Positions 30,730 through 42,828 of a stretch of 60,000 nt of DNA are shown in pieces; the stretch's first letter is position 1; the number at the start of each line of letters is the position of its first letter. The notes under the pieces are model-generated. The model was not told the origin of the DNA, made no database searches, and saw only the letters and a program-made list of their open reading frames with translations. Source of the DNA: Lineus longissimus. Its lineage: Eukaryota > Nemertea > Pilidiophora > Heteronemertea > Lineidae. The position numbers and the translations under genes were made by a program. Location: positions 16,496,501 through 16,556,500 of the forward strand of contig NC_088311.1 in NCBI RefSeq assembly GCF_910592395.1, given 5' to 3'.

Positions 30730-31424
30730 ATGGCAAATCTTACTGTCAATGCTTGACTACTCCATAGTGAAAGTCATACAGTATCTGAATCATTATGACA
30801 GAATTCACAATACTGGGGGGCAAATCTTACTGTGAATGCTTGACCACTCCATAGTGAAAGTCATACAATATCTGAATCATTATGACAGAATTCACAATAC
30901 TGGGGGGCAAATCTTACTGTGAATGCTTGACCACTCCATAGTGAAAGTCATACAATATCTGAATCATTATGACAGAATTCACAATACTGGGGGGCAAATC
31001 TTACTGTGAATGCTTGACCACTCCATAGTGAAAGTCATACAATATCTGAATCATTATGACAGAATTCACAATACTGGGGGGCAAATCTTACTGTGAATGC
31101 TTGACCACTCCATAGTGAAAGTCATACAATATCTGAATCATTATGACAGAATTCACAATACTGGGGGGCAAATCTTACTGTGAATGCTTGACCACTCCAT
31201 AGTGAAAGTCATACAATATCTGAATCATTATGACAGAATTCACAATACTGGGGGGCAAATCTTACTGTGAATGCTTGACCACTCCATAGTGAAAGTCATA
31301 CAATATCTGAATCATTATGACAGAATTCACAATACTGGGGGGCAAATCTTACTGTGAATGCTTGACCACTCCATAGTGAAAGTCATACAATATCTGAATC
31401 ATTATGACAGAATTCACAATACTG
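30730..31424. repeat. 87-bp minisatellite, 8 copies
   Basis: GACAGAATTC recurs at 30797, 30884, 30971, 31058, 31145, 31232, 31319 and 31406, exactly 87 bp apart. Units 2-8 look identical. The first differs at several positions (GTCAATGC, GACTACTCC, GTATCTG). Each unit holds one GGGGGG run. Not a CRISPR array: there are no unique spacers. Confidence 0.97.
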
Positions 31425-31583
31425 ACTCATACAATATTTACTTTTTATTATCAACAAGCTAAAATATTTTATACATGGATGACAATAAATTAACACATAC
31501 AGCAACGCCATATTTTGAATTTAATACAGGAAGTTACTGAATTTTGACTTTTCATATTTTCAAGGTCAGAGTGTTGTAATATA

Positions 31584-31778
31584 AGGTGAAACTATATATT
31601 GACTCCATTTTGCCAATCTAAGAAACACTAGAACTCATCCAAAATCCACAAAGTATCACTGGGAGGACATTGTCAACATTAGTCTGCATGGCCTCAGAAC
31701 AATATCTTGTCTGATTGTTGGTGTTTGAAAGAGTTCTGGTGTTCCTGATTGGCAAAATGGAGTATTACAGTTTCACCT
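31584..31778. mobile_element. 195-bp inverted-repeat element
   Basis: AGGTGAAACTATATATTGAC and CTCCATTTTGCCAATC on the left are mirrored at 31730-31778 (about 50-bp arms, a few mismatches). Non-coding MITE. Confidence 0.75.
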
Positions 31779-32099
31779 CAAGGGCATATGCATATTAACT
31801 TATTTTTGCTTCATCAACTGAGAACCATGTGTACATTATGTCAGGCACACCTCCAAAACCAGGCACTTGGCAGCAGGTGGTGACTGTCAGTTACGTCACA
31901 CAGGTTTGCGACGTTATAGGACTCATCACAGCACGAATTTCTTCTACACATTTTTATATTCAGACTTTTTTTCTGTTGAGTTCAACCCTTTCTACTGGAG
32001 ATATAGGCATGAAATTTTCACAGATCAATAGATTTTTCATAAATGAGTGATCTAGTATTACAATGCGTACATTCGAGCATTGTAAACCTGGAGACAGAA

Positions 32100-32246
32100 A
32101 ATGAAATTGCCCCTTACCATATCGATATTTAGCAGACAAGTCATGCTGCTTAAGTTCATAGCTTTAGTGGTTAAGAAACTTGCCCCTGTTGCACTCAAAC
32201 TGCCAATTTATGCCATTTGACCCAAGTGACCTTAAAACGTACATCA
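32100..32246 (+). repeat. HINE fragment used as target by the next copy
   Basis: A 5'-tip-like AATGAAATTGCCCCTTACCA, then a core segment (AGTTCATAGCTTTAGTGG, AATTTATGCCATTTGACC) that breaks off where the next 5' tip begins at 32247. Confidence 0.6.
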
Positions 32247-33700
32247 AATGAAACGGCCAGGGGCCATTGTGCTCACCGTAAGTATTTTTAGTAGACAGTT
32301 ACAGAAAGTGCTACAGTATGTAGCCAAAAATTGTTGTCTTCATTTTTAACTTTGACCTCAGTGACCCTGACAGGTAGGTCAAATAACAAACCAGGGTGAT
32401 ATGTGATGTAGACACATCCACCTGACCATAACAATTTCATCACTCGTTACACTACAGCAATCGGCAAAAAATTATTTCCAAGATGGCCGCCTCATAAATC
32501 TATGGCACCAAATAAATCAAAAAATGAAGAAAATGTAAGATAGAACTCAGAAAAGAAAAAGGAAAAGATGAAAAATAAAAACATTTTTGGCTGTCCTTGA
32601 CCGGGGTTTGAACTCACGACCTTTGGATTGCCACAATACGAGGAAAAACCCACAAAACATGCAATTTCGGCCATATTTGAATTCCGATCTGGCTGAAACT
32701 TGGCAAACAAATCGTGGCTTCTTAGATGCATCATTACACAAAATTAAAACTCTTTACATTGAACAACGACAAAACGTACCAAGAACGGTAAAGTTTTCAA
32801 CTTTGACCTCTGTGAACTTGAAAGGTGGGTCAAATCAAAAACCCGTAAGATATGTGATGTATCCTTGCTAGGAGTACCTACCATGAAACTTTTATCAAAA
32901 ACAAATCAGTAATAAGCGAGAAATCACACTTTTTGAGTTTTGAGTTTGGGCCCCCTGGTGGCCAAGTCAATAATCAGACCGAACCAAAATTCAGTGTAAA
33001 AGGTCAACTGACCTAGGGGGTCATTTGTTCAAAGTTTCAAGTTCATAACTGTTGCGGTTGAGAAACGTGCCACAGTTACACTCAAACAGCAAATTTACGC
33101 CATTTGACCTCTGCGACCTTAAAAAGTAGGTCAAATTCAATAAATCGTGCAACATCTGAGGTAACCTTGTTGGGGTCCCTGCCATAAAAAAATTTCATCA
33201 AAAACAATTTGCTAATAAGCAGGCTATTGCACTTCTTACTTTTTCTGTTTTGGCCCCCTGGTGGCAAAGTCAAGAATCAGATCAGGCTGAAATTCAGCAC
33301 CAGAGGTTATCTGATATAGGGGGTTATATGTACCAAGTTTCAAGCTCATAGCTTTGGTGGTTGAGAAACGTGCCATAGTTACACTCAAACGGCCAATTCA
33401 CGTCATTTGACCTCTGCGACCTCGAAAAGTAGATCAAATTAAAAACCCGTAAGATATATGATGTATCCTTGCTATGAGTACCTACCACAAAAGTTTTATC
33501 GAAAACAAGTCACTAATAAGCGAGATATCACACTTTTTAGATATCCACATTTGGCCCCCTGGTGGCCAAGTAGAGAATCAGATCGGATAGAAATTTAGTG
33601 TCACGGGTCATCTGACCTAGGGGGTCATGTGTACAAAGTTTTAAGTTCATAGGCCTAGCGGTTAAAAAACGTGCCACAGTTTTTGAACTAGGATACGACG

Positions 33701-33741
<41 letters not shown>

Positions 33742-33797
33742 ACGACGACGGACGACGGACACTGCGGTATTGTATAGACTCCCCTACGGTGAGCCAA
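32247..33797 (+). repeat. HINE repeat, subfamily A, uninterrupted copy
   Basis: 5' tip AATGAAACGGCCAGGGGCC. Core units start near 32347, 32803, 33105 and 33407. A long (GAC)n runs 33697-33765, and the 3' tip is GTATAGACTCCCCTACGGTG and AGCCAA. Closely similar to 11655-13517 and gives its empty site near 33374. Confidence 0.88.
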
Positions 33798-33863
33798 TAA
33801 AAAACCTGTATGATAATATCATACAGGTTTTTTATTACATGACATATCATTGATATGTCATGT
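33796..33863. repeat. Two adjacent perfect or near-perfect palindromes
   Basis: 33796-33836 is a 41-nt palindrome centred on ATAAT with arms AATAAAAAACCTGTATGAT. 33837-33863 is a 27-nt palindrome with arms ACATGACATATCA. Together they replace the normal core-unit text AAAACC...TATGTGATGTATCC. Confidence 0.9.
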
Positions 33864-34100
33864 ATCCTGGCTAGAACCACACTTCTTAAGTTTCCACTTT
33901 TGGCCTCTTGGTGGCCAAGTCAAGAATCAGATCGGATCAAAATTCAGTGTCAGAGGTCACCTGACCTGGGGGTCCTGTGTGCAAAGTTTCAAGTTAATAG
34001 CCCTAGCGGTTAAGAAACAGGCCACTGTTTTTGAAACAGGGTACAGATGACGATGATGACGGACACCGGACACTGTGGTATTGTATAGATTCCCCTAAAA
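33864..34100 (+). repeat. HINE 3' portion following the palindromes
   Basis: A core end (GGCCTCTTGGTGGCCAAGTC, CAGAGGTCACCTGACC), a reduced GACGATGATGACGG tract and a 3' tip (TTGTATAGATTCCCCTAAAA). Confidence 0.75.
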
Positions 34101-37100
34101 AGCAGATGTACCAACTGTTCCTATGGTCAAGACCTGTGCTTGGCAGAAGTTTGAAAATTAGTCATTGTTACAGGCCGATCCTACAGGAAATTGCTACAGG
34201 AAAGGAGCTCCGGGGGAGGGGGTCCCCAACCTGAGCTCCTGGGAGTAATTTTGGGTATTTTTAAAAAGAAATTTTAGAAAAGCTAGAAGAGGTAGCCTCA
34301 TAAAGTAGGCTCTACTGTATTCATCTATCCTCCTGCTTTTAGATAGAATAAAGCTTTATTACTGAATATTAAGGCCTTTTCCTTTTTAAAAACTTTTTTT
34401 CCCCAGAGGGTCTTTTTGAGCACCCCTGCGCAGGGCACCCTTTTTGAAACAAACAAAAAAATAAAACTATAATAGCTATAGACATGGATCATATCTTATT
34501 TTCTTGCTTGGCGCTTCTTCTTTTACTTGGTACTCAGCTTTATAGGGGGATATTTTGTAGGCGATTTTTATTTATTCATTGATGTTCATGAAAAAAAGCT
34601 CAATCTTCTGAGGTTTTTGCCATTTTCAGAACTCAAATCCATCAAGAACTAAGAAATCTAGAGCCAATTACCTATTATTGATTGTTGCTAAAGATATCCA
34701 ACGGTTAAGGGGAGACATCTACCGTCTAATTGCAAAACCAAAAGAGTCGCGATTATGCTTGGGAAGTTGTGGTCCCCTTATGATGCCAGGTCGCTTAAGC
34801 GGCCACTAGGGTGGGGCTCATATAACATTCAGACTGCTTTAATGGCCTGCAAGGTTCAAAGAGGTGGAGGTCATGTTGAAGGTGTTGGCGCTTGATCAAC
34901 TGATGATCTGGTAAGACCATCTCCTTTCACATTTAATTCATGTATGTACTCAAAATGCACAAAGGATATGCCTGCTTTAAACAGCATGAAATGAATGGAA
35001 CAGGTGACTTGGAAAAATTAGATTTCTGCATGTCATTTTCAATACAGTGGTGTGCAGTCATCCGTGGGCGCATGGGTGATATGAAGACATCAATGGAAAG
35101 GGCCTGGCTCCTACTTTATCATACATGCAATGAAATATCCATGGCATTAATACCTATCACATAAAAGCTGTTTGTTTCAGGATTACCTTTTTATTGATCC
35201 ACCCTGTAGAGTGCAAGATGAGGGCAACTGGAATCGGTTTCGCCTAAAAAGCAGATGGGCAACTGAATATATACCATCATCTCATACTTCAAATATATTT
35301 GCTATTAGCTTAGCCTCTACCAACAACTACAGTAAAGCAGCACATTGAGTAGATTAAGGTTGACCTATAGTTAAGGGGTTTTCCCCAAGGCAAGCACATT
35401 CCAAGCCACCCGTAACTGAAAAAAATTACGCAATCTCAAAGAGTTAATAAGTGGTGGTTATACGGACATGTGCTGGGAATGGCTGCATCCTTTCCAACAG
35501 AGTATGCTTCGATGTGACATAGCATGTTGACATAAAATTGATCAAGGTGATTTTTTTACCTTCCCAAAAAAGTCATTTTTCTGGTTAATCAAGTAATACG
35601 ATCCAGTCATTTAGGGGGGAAGTTCACTTAGATGTTTCATACGTAACGTACTGTACCATAATTTTCTTTTTGAATCATTGTTATCAATGAATTATGAAGA
35701 GTTGCAATTGGGCAGTTTTGCGCTACGCATGGGTATAGATCAACCTTAAGCACACTTTTCTTAACATTCTGACAACTTGTGAGGTCACTCAGAGGACTCT
35801 AAATGGAAGATTAAATGGTCCATGGACCATGTGATCAACTTGCGTTATCATAATTGCCAAAGAGTGGTATTCTCAAGATAAATGATGATATAAATGAAGA
35901 GAATTGGATAATCTTCAAAAAAATTAAATATCTTATATTAGCCAAAACAAAAAATTCCAATTTAGGTAAGAATCATTCAGCACTGACGCTAGTAAAAAAC
36001 TAAATCAATCAGCAGCGAAAGGGTTTAAAGTATAATTCCCTAGCCATTATGTTTTTAACCCCACCAATGAATTTTTACCATTAATTCTTACCTCTGGCAA
36101 AGACCAAATATTCAGGAATGCTGGACTTGCCTATCAGCTTGCATAACAAGATTAACAAGCATCTCAGCTCAGACACTTGCGGTATTCTGATGGGTGCACA
36201 CTTCCTGTATACTCCTTTCATATAGATTCATCTGTGCATAAATTTGGTTGATATCAGACTTGCTAACTCAATCGGGTAGACTTCATTAGTGATGTCCAAG
36301 GTCAAGCACAAGGACCTCTAACAATTGTCCCAGATCTCAAAGAGCTGGTGTCTCCCCCTGTTAAAATCAGTGCCTGTTGTGTAGAATATGACCCGGAATT
36401 GTGATCATATGATCTAAGTGCTTTGTTCATGAGTATCCCGTTACTCAAGCCCAGGTCATTACCCAGCACAACCTGTAGGAAGATGTTACATTGTGTGTCT
36501 GAACCTACATGGAACCTAAGGACATCACCAGACCGCTAGGACTGTATACATACGCTGTGTACAACGGTACTCTATCACCAAATTCCCAGAGCAGCAATGG
36601 GATCACCAGTCTCGCCTGTAACATGAAGGGCTTTGAGGCCTGATCATTGGCCACAGTGTCGTACCCACCCACCAGGGTGGTAGAGATAACTCAATGATAC
36701 ACACATCAAGGTCAGGAAAACGACAGCTGAAAAGTACATCAGAAACTTGATCGCTTGGATGAACATATCAAGTTCACTGCAGAAAATCACTCTCTGGTTT
36801 TCCTTGAAACTCCTACATCAGAGTGCCAGATGGCAGTATCTCACCCAGTGTTTACAGAATCCCGAGGCATTTACACTTTGAATCCAATCATCCGGTGGTC
36901 CAACAACTCTAGGTGGTACGGATCTTACATAACAAGATGATAAGTGTAATTTCAGACCCGCAGGATTTAAAGAAGGAACCCGAGCATATGAAGTTTGCAC
37001 TTCACCATTGCGGCTACTATGCTAGGACCATCTGACAGGGACAGGGGGAGATACCAGCTCCCTACGATCTAGGACAATTGTTTGAGGTCACTGATGAAGC

Positions 37101-37980
37101 CTACTAGATGGAGGTGAAAGCTTTGGTCAGATTTAATGTTTTCTGCATTCGAATGTTTAAGTCTGACTTTAAATTCCTTTATTTTCGCATCCCAGAATTT
37201 TAGCAAAAATGTCCTTTTCAGATTTCACTATCATTTAATTCTGCAAATGGACAAGTATTTTTTCCAATGATTACATCATTAGATCAGAATATTTCGCACC
37301 TTACATTTTCTTGTTATGACCCCCTTAGGACACATTGTTTTTATTTGTTGGATTAAGAATCCACCAGGGGTAATTTTCCGGAACGTGTAAAAAAAAGAGG
37401 TCCCGACAACCGCATTTTTGACACACTTTTTTTGTCCCCCGACCATAAAATAGAGAGAAATAAAGAAAATAAATTACCGACAACCAATTTCAACCAACTT
37501 TTTTGGGGTCCTCCTTGTATGATCTGATACTAAAATTGAAAAGAAATAAGCAGGTTTTTATTTTATTTCCCCTGTCCCATAAAGATTTTGAGTCTGATGG
37601 AATTTTTTTTATTCCCGCCCCAAACACTGTAGGCTTTGAGATGAAGAAAAACATTTTTTTTATTTTTTATTTTATTTCCACCCCACCCACATGTCATAGG
37701 TTTTGGATCTGAAGTTTCGGAATCCAACTTATTAAAATAGTGTGGCCTTACGCAAAACTGGCAAAAATCTCAGGCTTGTGAAAATAAAGGGGTTTGAAGT
37801 AGACAACATGCAGCGCAGCTATGTATTGTACAGCCGAGGCGGAAAATACTTCAGTATTGAAAGGGTTAACCCATTAACAGATCTGCATACAAATACAGTT
37901 TATGGATGGCCTCATTTCAAGGAGGACTGTACCAAGTCATGCAAACCAGCACTCTATGCAATCTGATAATCTCTATGCAG
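34101..37980. other. Intergenic stretch, nothing recognised
   Basis: Almost 4 kb without a coding match, HINE copy or clear inverted-repeat element. Open frames of 60-74 codons show no motif. 36290-37110 is somewhat less AT-rich and could be an eroded coding relic, but I could not assign it. AGCAGCGAAAGGGTTTAAAG at 36011 resembles other element ends (42650, 47940). Confidence 0.5.
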
Positions 37981-37986
37981 CCAAAA

Positions 37987-38109
37987 CATACTGTGTAGAC
38001 GCTGTTTAGGCGGTTTTGGTGCGTCTGTTTTTCATAGGCCTATTACAAGTAATATAGGCCTTTTGTACAGTCGCCCTTCAAGCGGCTAAATGGTGTCTAA
38101 AGAGTATGT
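37987..38109. mobile_element. Small inverted-repeat element, ACTGTGTAGAC family
   Basis: Starts CATACTGTGTAGACGCTGTTT and ends with the diverged mirror GGTGTCTAAAGAGTATG. A better-preserved relative is at 49495-49606. Confidence 0.6.
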
Positions 38110-38805
38110 GACCCACAATGGAGAATGATGTACAAGGGCATTTACTAAGCTGACCTACAGACTGCTTTCAGCTCACGACTGTTAGAACACAATGGAACTA
38201 TTGATACGCTAGGCCCTAGTCACGTGACCAATCTACACAATACAGACATCATATGCAAAAGAATATATGAAATTAGTACTGTCAGAATGTTGGGTACTTC
38301 CTTTATAAGTATTGACTCCAGTTAACCTTTAAAGTCAAATAGCCCTTGTAAATGGCCTCTCAAATTAAAGTAATTCAATTGATTTCCATCCATGTTTAAA
38401 GCAAAACACTAAAAGTAACTTTTGTATTGTAGCAACCAAGGAAAGTTAAACGGAAAAGGAAACAAGCTCAGTATAATGTGTACTTTTGAGTTTGGAATCG
38501 TTTTCCACTACGCGAGGATATTGAGTTTGAGTTTTTCTTCTAGAGGGAGGCGATATTGATTCATAAATCCAATGATGCAAGTTGACTAAGCGATACCAAA
38601 CTTACCAAGCTGTTTTGAGTGGCCCGCCATGTCACTTGTACCATTGGAGAGATATCACTGTCGCCTTAGACACACACAGGTTAACAACAAACCAATGTAT
38701 AAATCTGGGGAATTTCTTTCCCTCGTGAGAGAACCTCAGAGAATCCTCGAGAGAGACCCTCAGAGAATCCCAGAGAGAGTACCCAGAATAAACAGTGATC
38801 GGAAT

Positions 38806-38839
38806 CACGGGTGTAGAGCATGTTTGCTCTACACCCGTG
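38806..38839. repeat. Perfect 15-bp hairpin, 4-nt loop
   Basis: CACGGGTGTAGAGCA, loop TGTT, then the exact complement. It lies after a short CAGAGAATCC/GAGAGAG tandem stretch (38735-38785). No terminator or RNA-gene context was recognised. Confidence 0.85.
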
Positions 38840-39455
38840 TCGGATTGTACAAGAGAAGTAATAAAGTTGATACAGGGAAGACGTCTTATCATTGGCCGAG
38901 AGCTAGAATCCCCCCCCCCCGACAAAGCGTTGCAACAGAACTGTCATAAACAGAAATAAAAGCAAACTATCGTCCGATTACGCATTTCAAAAATCCATGA
39001 GATACTGCTCGGTGCGACAAGGTCATTTTTAACTGTAGCAAATAAACAATGATTGTACAGTTTGGCTTGTTACTAAATGCCATGTTTTTCAACCAATTTT
39101 TACCCCTTTTTTCCCGCTTTTCAGCAGAGTAAGCGGTCAAACTACTAAAACCTATGAACTAAAGCAGACAATAACAAAAATAGATTCAACTGGTACCGTA
39201 AATTCATAGATATCGGTTCCAGATTTTTTTACCAATTGTATTAAACATTCTTTTTGACCAGGAATATGTCAACAATGTACCAAATTCAAGTCAATTACTC
39301 CAGTAGTTAATAATATGCCACCATCGGCCAATTTCCACTATTTTGACACCTGTGACCTTGAAAAGTAGGTGAAATCAAAAACTCATGTGACATGTCATGT
39401 ACCATCATCACATGTACCTCCGATAAAAGTTTGGTGACAATCGAGCCCTTTGTTA

Positions 39456-39975
39456 AGCTAGATTTACATGTATACGTTGAAACGGATGCGTGATACGTTT
39501 CCATTTCCAGCATCCGAGTTTCCGATACACATTTATACGTAATATCGAGCACTTTATTGAGGGCAAAACTTTTCTATAGATTCCCATGCATTAAAGCATT
39601 TTTTTGAATCGTGGTAATCAGCATGCTTCGGATTGTACAGGAACGGACGATCTCGGACAGCATTCACCAAGTCCTCCACGAAATTTTTCTTCAACCCTGT
39701 CTTCCTCAGCATGGTTTCGTAGACAAGGGTCGACTTCAAGGAAAGTATATCCCAAAATGACGTCATTTCAAAGGAATTTCTATCCGTTCACGTACCTGAT
39801 AGCACGGATGCGTTGGATTCGACCAACGTATGCGCTTAAACGCACCCGTTTTCTGCAGTTGTCGGAGATATGTGAATGTGCAAATGGTTAAGCATGTGTT
39901 GAAAAATTTTCGTTGGACGGATGCGTTAAACGCATACGATATACGGACTATAAACGTATAAATGTAAATCTAGCT
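39456..39975. mobile_element. PIF/Harbinger-like element, 520 bp
   Basis: Inverted ends AGCTAGATTTACATGTATAC and, inverted from the right, AGCTAGATTTACATTTATAC. TTA flanks both sides (39453-39455, 39976-39978), as expected for the 3-bp TWA target of this superfamily. The interior carries a MADF-like frame on the minus strand, and Harbinger elements typically encode a second Myb/SANT or MADF-type protein. No DDE nuclease is present. Confidence 0.8.
39554..39766 (-). pseudogene. MADF-domain fragment inside the Harbinger-like element
   Basis: A 70-codon frame with FVEDLVNAVRDRPFLYNPKH followed by ADYHDSKKCFNAWESI. This fits the N-terminal half of a MADF domain (pattern LI..V..RP.LYD..H.DY.....K..AW..I). 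It stops after about 45 domain residues, so it is a truncated copy of an autonomous element's DNA-binding protein. Confidence 0.7.
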
Positions 39976-40259
39976 TTAGGGAAATAAAGCACTTTATGTG
40001 TTTTTGGTTTTAGCCACCTGGTGGCAATATCAGGAATTGAACCGGACTGAATTTTGGTCTCCAAGGTGTCACTACATAGGGGAGCATATGTACCAAGTTT
40101 CAAGTAATATGATTAAAATTTACTTATGATCAAGACGTTGCAATGTTTTCAATTCTGGCCACATGGTGGCCAAACCAGGAATCGAACCAGACCGGAATTT
40201 AGTCTGCAAGGTTTCATTACATACATGCAGGCAACAAATATACAGCGTTTCAGGTCAAT

Positions 40260-40378
40260 GGGTGATATGAATAAAGACTAGCAAATGCTTTTTATCTAAA
40301 ACTCCATGTACATTTACACTAGGCCTTTCTGTACAAATTCAAAGTAAAAGCACTTGCTAATTTTTATTCATATCACCC
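40260..40378. mobile_element. 119-bp hairpin MITE nested in the HINE remnant
   Basis: GGGTGATATGAATAAAGACT mirrored at 40345-40378, arms about 33 bp with few mismatches. AAT flanks both sides. Removing it restores CAGGTCAATAGCTC, as in other HINE cores. Confidence 0.8.
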
Positions 40379-40405
40379 AATAGCTCAAGTAGTTACCAAC
40401 CATGC

Positions 40406-41332
40406 CACTTCTCAGTACAAGAGTGTGTTATGCGAGCGAGCTTTATTTACCAGCCCTATTTAGTCCTAAAACTCGGTCATATTTATGATTATTGACGGGT
40501 ATCTTTTAATAGATTAACTCAATTTTTCACAACCTTGACAAGGGACTTAGTTTTATTCATAAAGCTCACTACATGAACGGCATCAGTTGGTCAGTTGCTA
40601 ATTGAAATAATTGCTTAGTTAGGGCTTTCCCGTGGTAGAATTCCAGTTCTAACAGTCGTGACCTGAGAAAATGATAAAGGTATCATTGGAAAGCTAAGGT
40701 CAATGTCCTTAAAAATAATTTATCAACATTTTTTTTTGTGTCCACCTGCTATGTGCCAAGTATGAATGAAAAATACCCAAAAACAAAAAAGTCTCCTGGT
40801 AACCACAAAAAAAGATGATTCCCGTTCGCTGAAGAAATATTTTTGTTTCAGCATTGACAATCGTCGACGGTTTAGTTTTGAAGCTGAGGTAAATAACAAC
40901 CAAACCTCAAAGAAATCCAACCATAAAACTTATGAATAGACTAGAGCATTTAATAGTGGCAGCTTGGCATTATCTCCCCTTACTTCTTTTTATTCAAGTT
41001 AGTTGCTCATTTAGAAAATACTCAACTTCAAGACTAACAATGAAGTAAACATCATCTTTTAAGCTGGTTCTCGTTAGCGCAAAGAATACAATATATCTTA
41101 CACCTTACATGTACTATTATCGAGAATGCCTATACTTGTACTGTAAACCACGAAACTTTTGAGGACATTATTTTTATTTTCACTGGCTACACAAACCACT
41201 GTAATGCACAAAAAAACTGTAGAAGTATTTTTTTTATTTGAAAAAATCTAAAGGATTTTCATATTCTGCCAAAATAAAAATCAAGATTTGTTTTATTTTT
41301 GAAAGAAATTTTTGCCATAACTGTGACCCACC
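40406..41332. other. Intergenic stretch without recognised feature
   Basis: AT-rich. Open frames on the minus strand at 40709-40920 have no motif. Confidence 0.4.
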
Positions 41333-41511
41333 ACGACAAAATGAGTCGCATGTCGCACAGAAGATGACCCTAAAATGACATCCGGACATAATAGAAGAAA
41401 TTGATGTACTCCGGTGTCACAGAAGGCAGACAACAGTGAAATAAACAACCAGTCCGCCTCAACCTGTCAAGCTTAGAGCGACATGCGACTTGTTTCGTCA
41501 TGGCATGTCAC
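41333..41511. repeat. Foldback element related to 15811-16026
   Basis: The ends GTGACCCACCACGACAAAAT and (inverted) GTGACATGCCATGACGAAAC both run into AGTCGCATGTCGC. It also contains CCAGTCCGCCTCAACCTGTC, like AGTCCGTATCAACCTGTCG in the 15.9-kb copy. Confidence 0.7.
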
Positions 41512-42126
41512 AATTAGAAGTGAAAAATTTTGGCAGTTTACAGTGTGTTATCAGACCACTTGAGAGCTCAGACAAATCATGTTTCACTAATCAAATACAG
41601 CCAGTCATTCAACAGGTTCAATTATTATTCACAAATTAAAAACTGTGCACGACATATCACATTTTATCAAAACACTTGGCTTCGCCATAAAGTCATTATA
41701 AGAATGGAAAAAGAAAGCTCAGAAACTCGTTTATGCGGGAAGTGACTTGACAAGAGTCATTGAGAAAGTATTCAGAGTGGCGGGTCTGTCCCTTCTCAAG
41801 TGTATGCTATGGTGTACCAGAGTATTTTATGGGCCACATGCCCAATGCCAGATGTTTAATGAACTTTTTTACAAGTGTTTTCCCATGACAAGGACCGCGT
41901 AAAATTAGGATAGGACTTACATACACCCTGAATATTCAATTCAAGAACAGAAATCAATGCTAAAAAATATTCTTACAATAAAATTTGACATTGATGTTTC
42001 ATCCCACATCTGTACACAGCATTCCTCTGACTCTCTTTGCACAAAGTCACAGAATACTTCTAAAATTGAACAAGAAGATTTCTGACATACATCGTAATGA
42101 CCTGGTAAGGGTGAATGATAGAACAA

Positions 42127-42275
42127 CTATAGATCCATGCACTTGATTGGGAACAACGTTTACGAAGACGTTGCGACACGTCACGTTACAGTAATGTAAA
42201 AATGCATGGTGACGTGATGACGACCAAACCTACATTATGTAAACATTGTTCCCAATCAAGAGCATGGATCTATAG
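42127..42275. mobile_element. 149-bp inverted-repeat element
   Basis: CTATAGATCCATGCACTTGA at the left is mirrored to CTATAG at 42275 (about 35-bp arms). It may be flanked by a TA duplication if the ends are TAGATCC. Non-coding. Confidence 0.8.
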
Positions 42276-42828
42276 AAGGAAGCAATAACCCATGAATTGG
42301 TGTTCTGTATCAAATAAGGCAGGTTTTGGAAGTAGGCTTACTGCGATCACTAAGATATTGTTTATTAGCCCTTTTGATGTCAACTGCAACTGTGGACGAA
42401 CAAGGCCTTGTGTCAACGTGTGCCAACTACGACCCCAGTTGTTCTGGGCAAATGACTGGACTACATCGTTTCCTTTGCATTTACACCTTAAATAGATGGC
42501 CTAATAGAGCATGAATTTATCCATCAAAGTGAGCTTATAATACATTTTTTCTTGATTTTTGGGAGAAAATTTAGTTTGAAGACACATTCTTCAATAATTT
42601 TCAGTTCTTCTCGTGATATTCTCTACTCTGGATTTTATGCTATTTTGTGCCAGCAGCGAAAGGGTTAAGTTCAAAGTAACAGGTAAGGAGAATCAAGGAC
42701 AATTACAAGATGCTCTCGCTGGCACTGACTTACAGAGGCACTAACATTTTTAAAACTATGAAACAATTGTTTTTACCATCCCTTCAGGGTTATTCTGCAG
42801 TCATAACAGCCGTTCACTCTTGTGTTTA

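Larger units (their letters stand above)
39240..40405 (+). repeat. Degenerate HINE-like repeat with two nested elements
   Basis: Core words occur in order (CACCTGTGACCTTGAAAAGT, TAGCCACCTGGTGGCAAT, GGTCTCCAAGGTGTCACTAC, ACCAAGTTTCAAG, then a second unit with CACATGGTGGCCAAACCAGG). Interrupted at 39456-39975 and 40260-40378. No tips were recognised. Confidence 0.65.

Noticed and set aside
30730-31424. CRISPR-like regular array
   Set aside because: The whole 87-bp unit repeats with no unique spacers, and the genome is animal.
36290-37110. Possible eroded protein-coding relic
   Set aside because: Neither strand gives a recognisable domain, and frames break every 40-60 codons.
38806-38839. Transcription terminator or microRNA precursor from the perfect hairpin
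   Set aside because: The stem is only 15 bp with a 4-nt loop, without a T-run or flanking stem extension. Nothing supports either reading.
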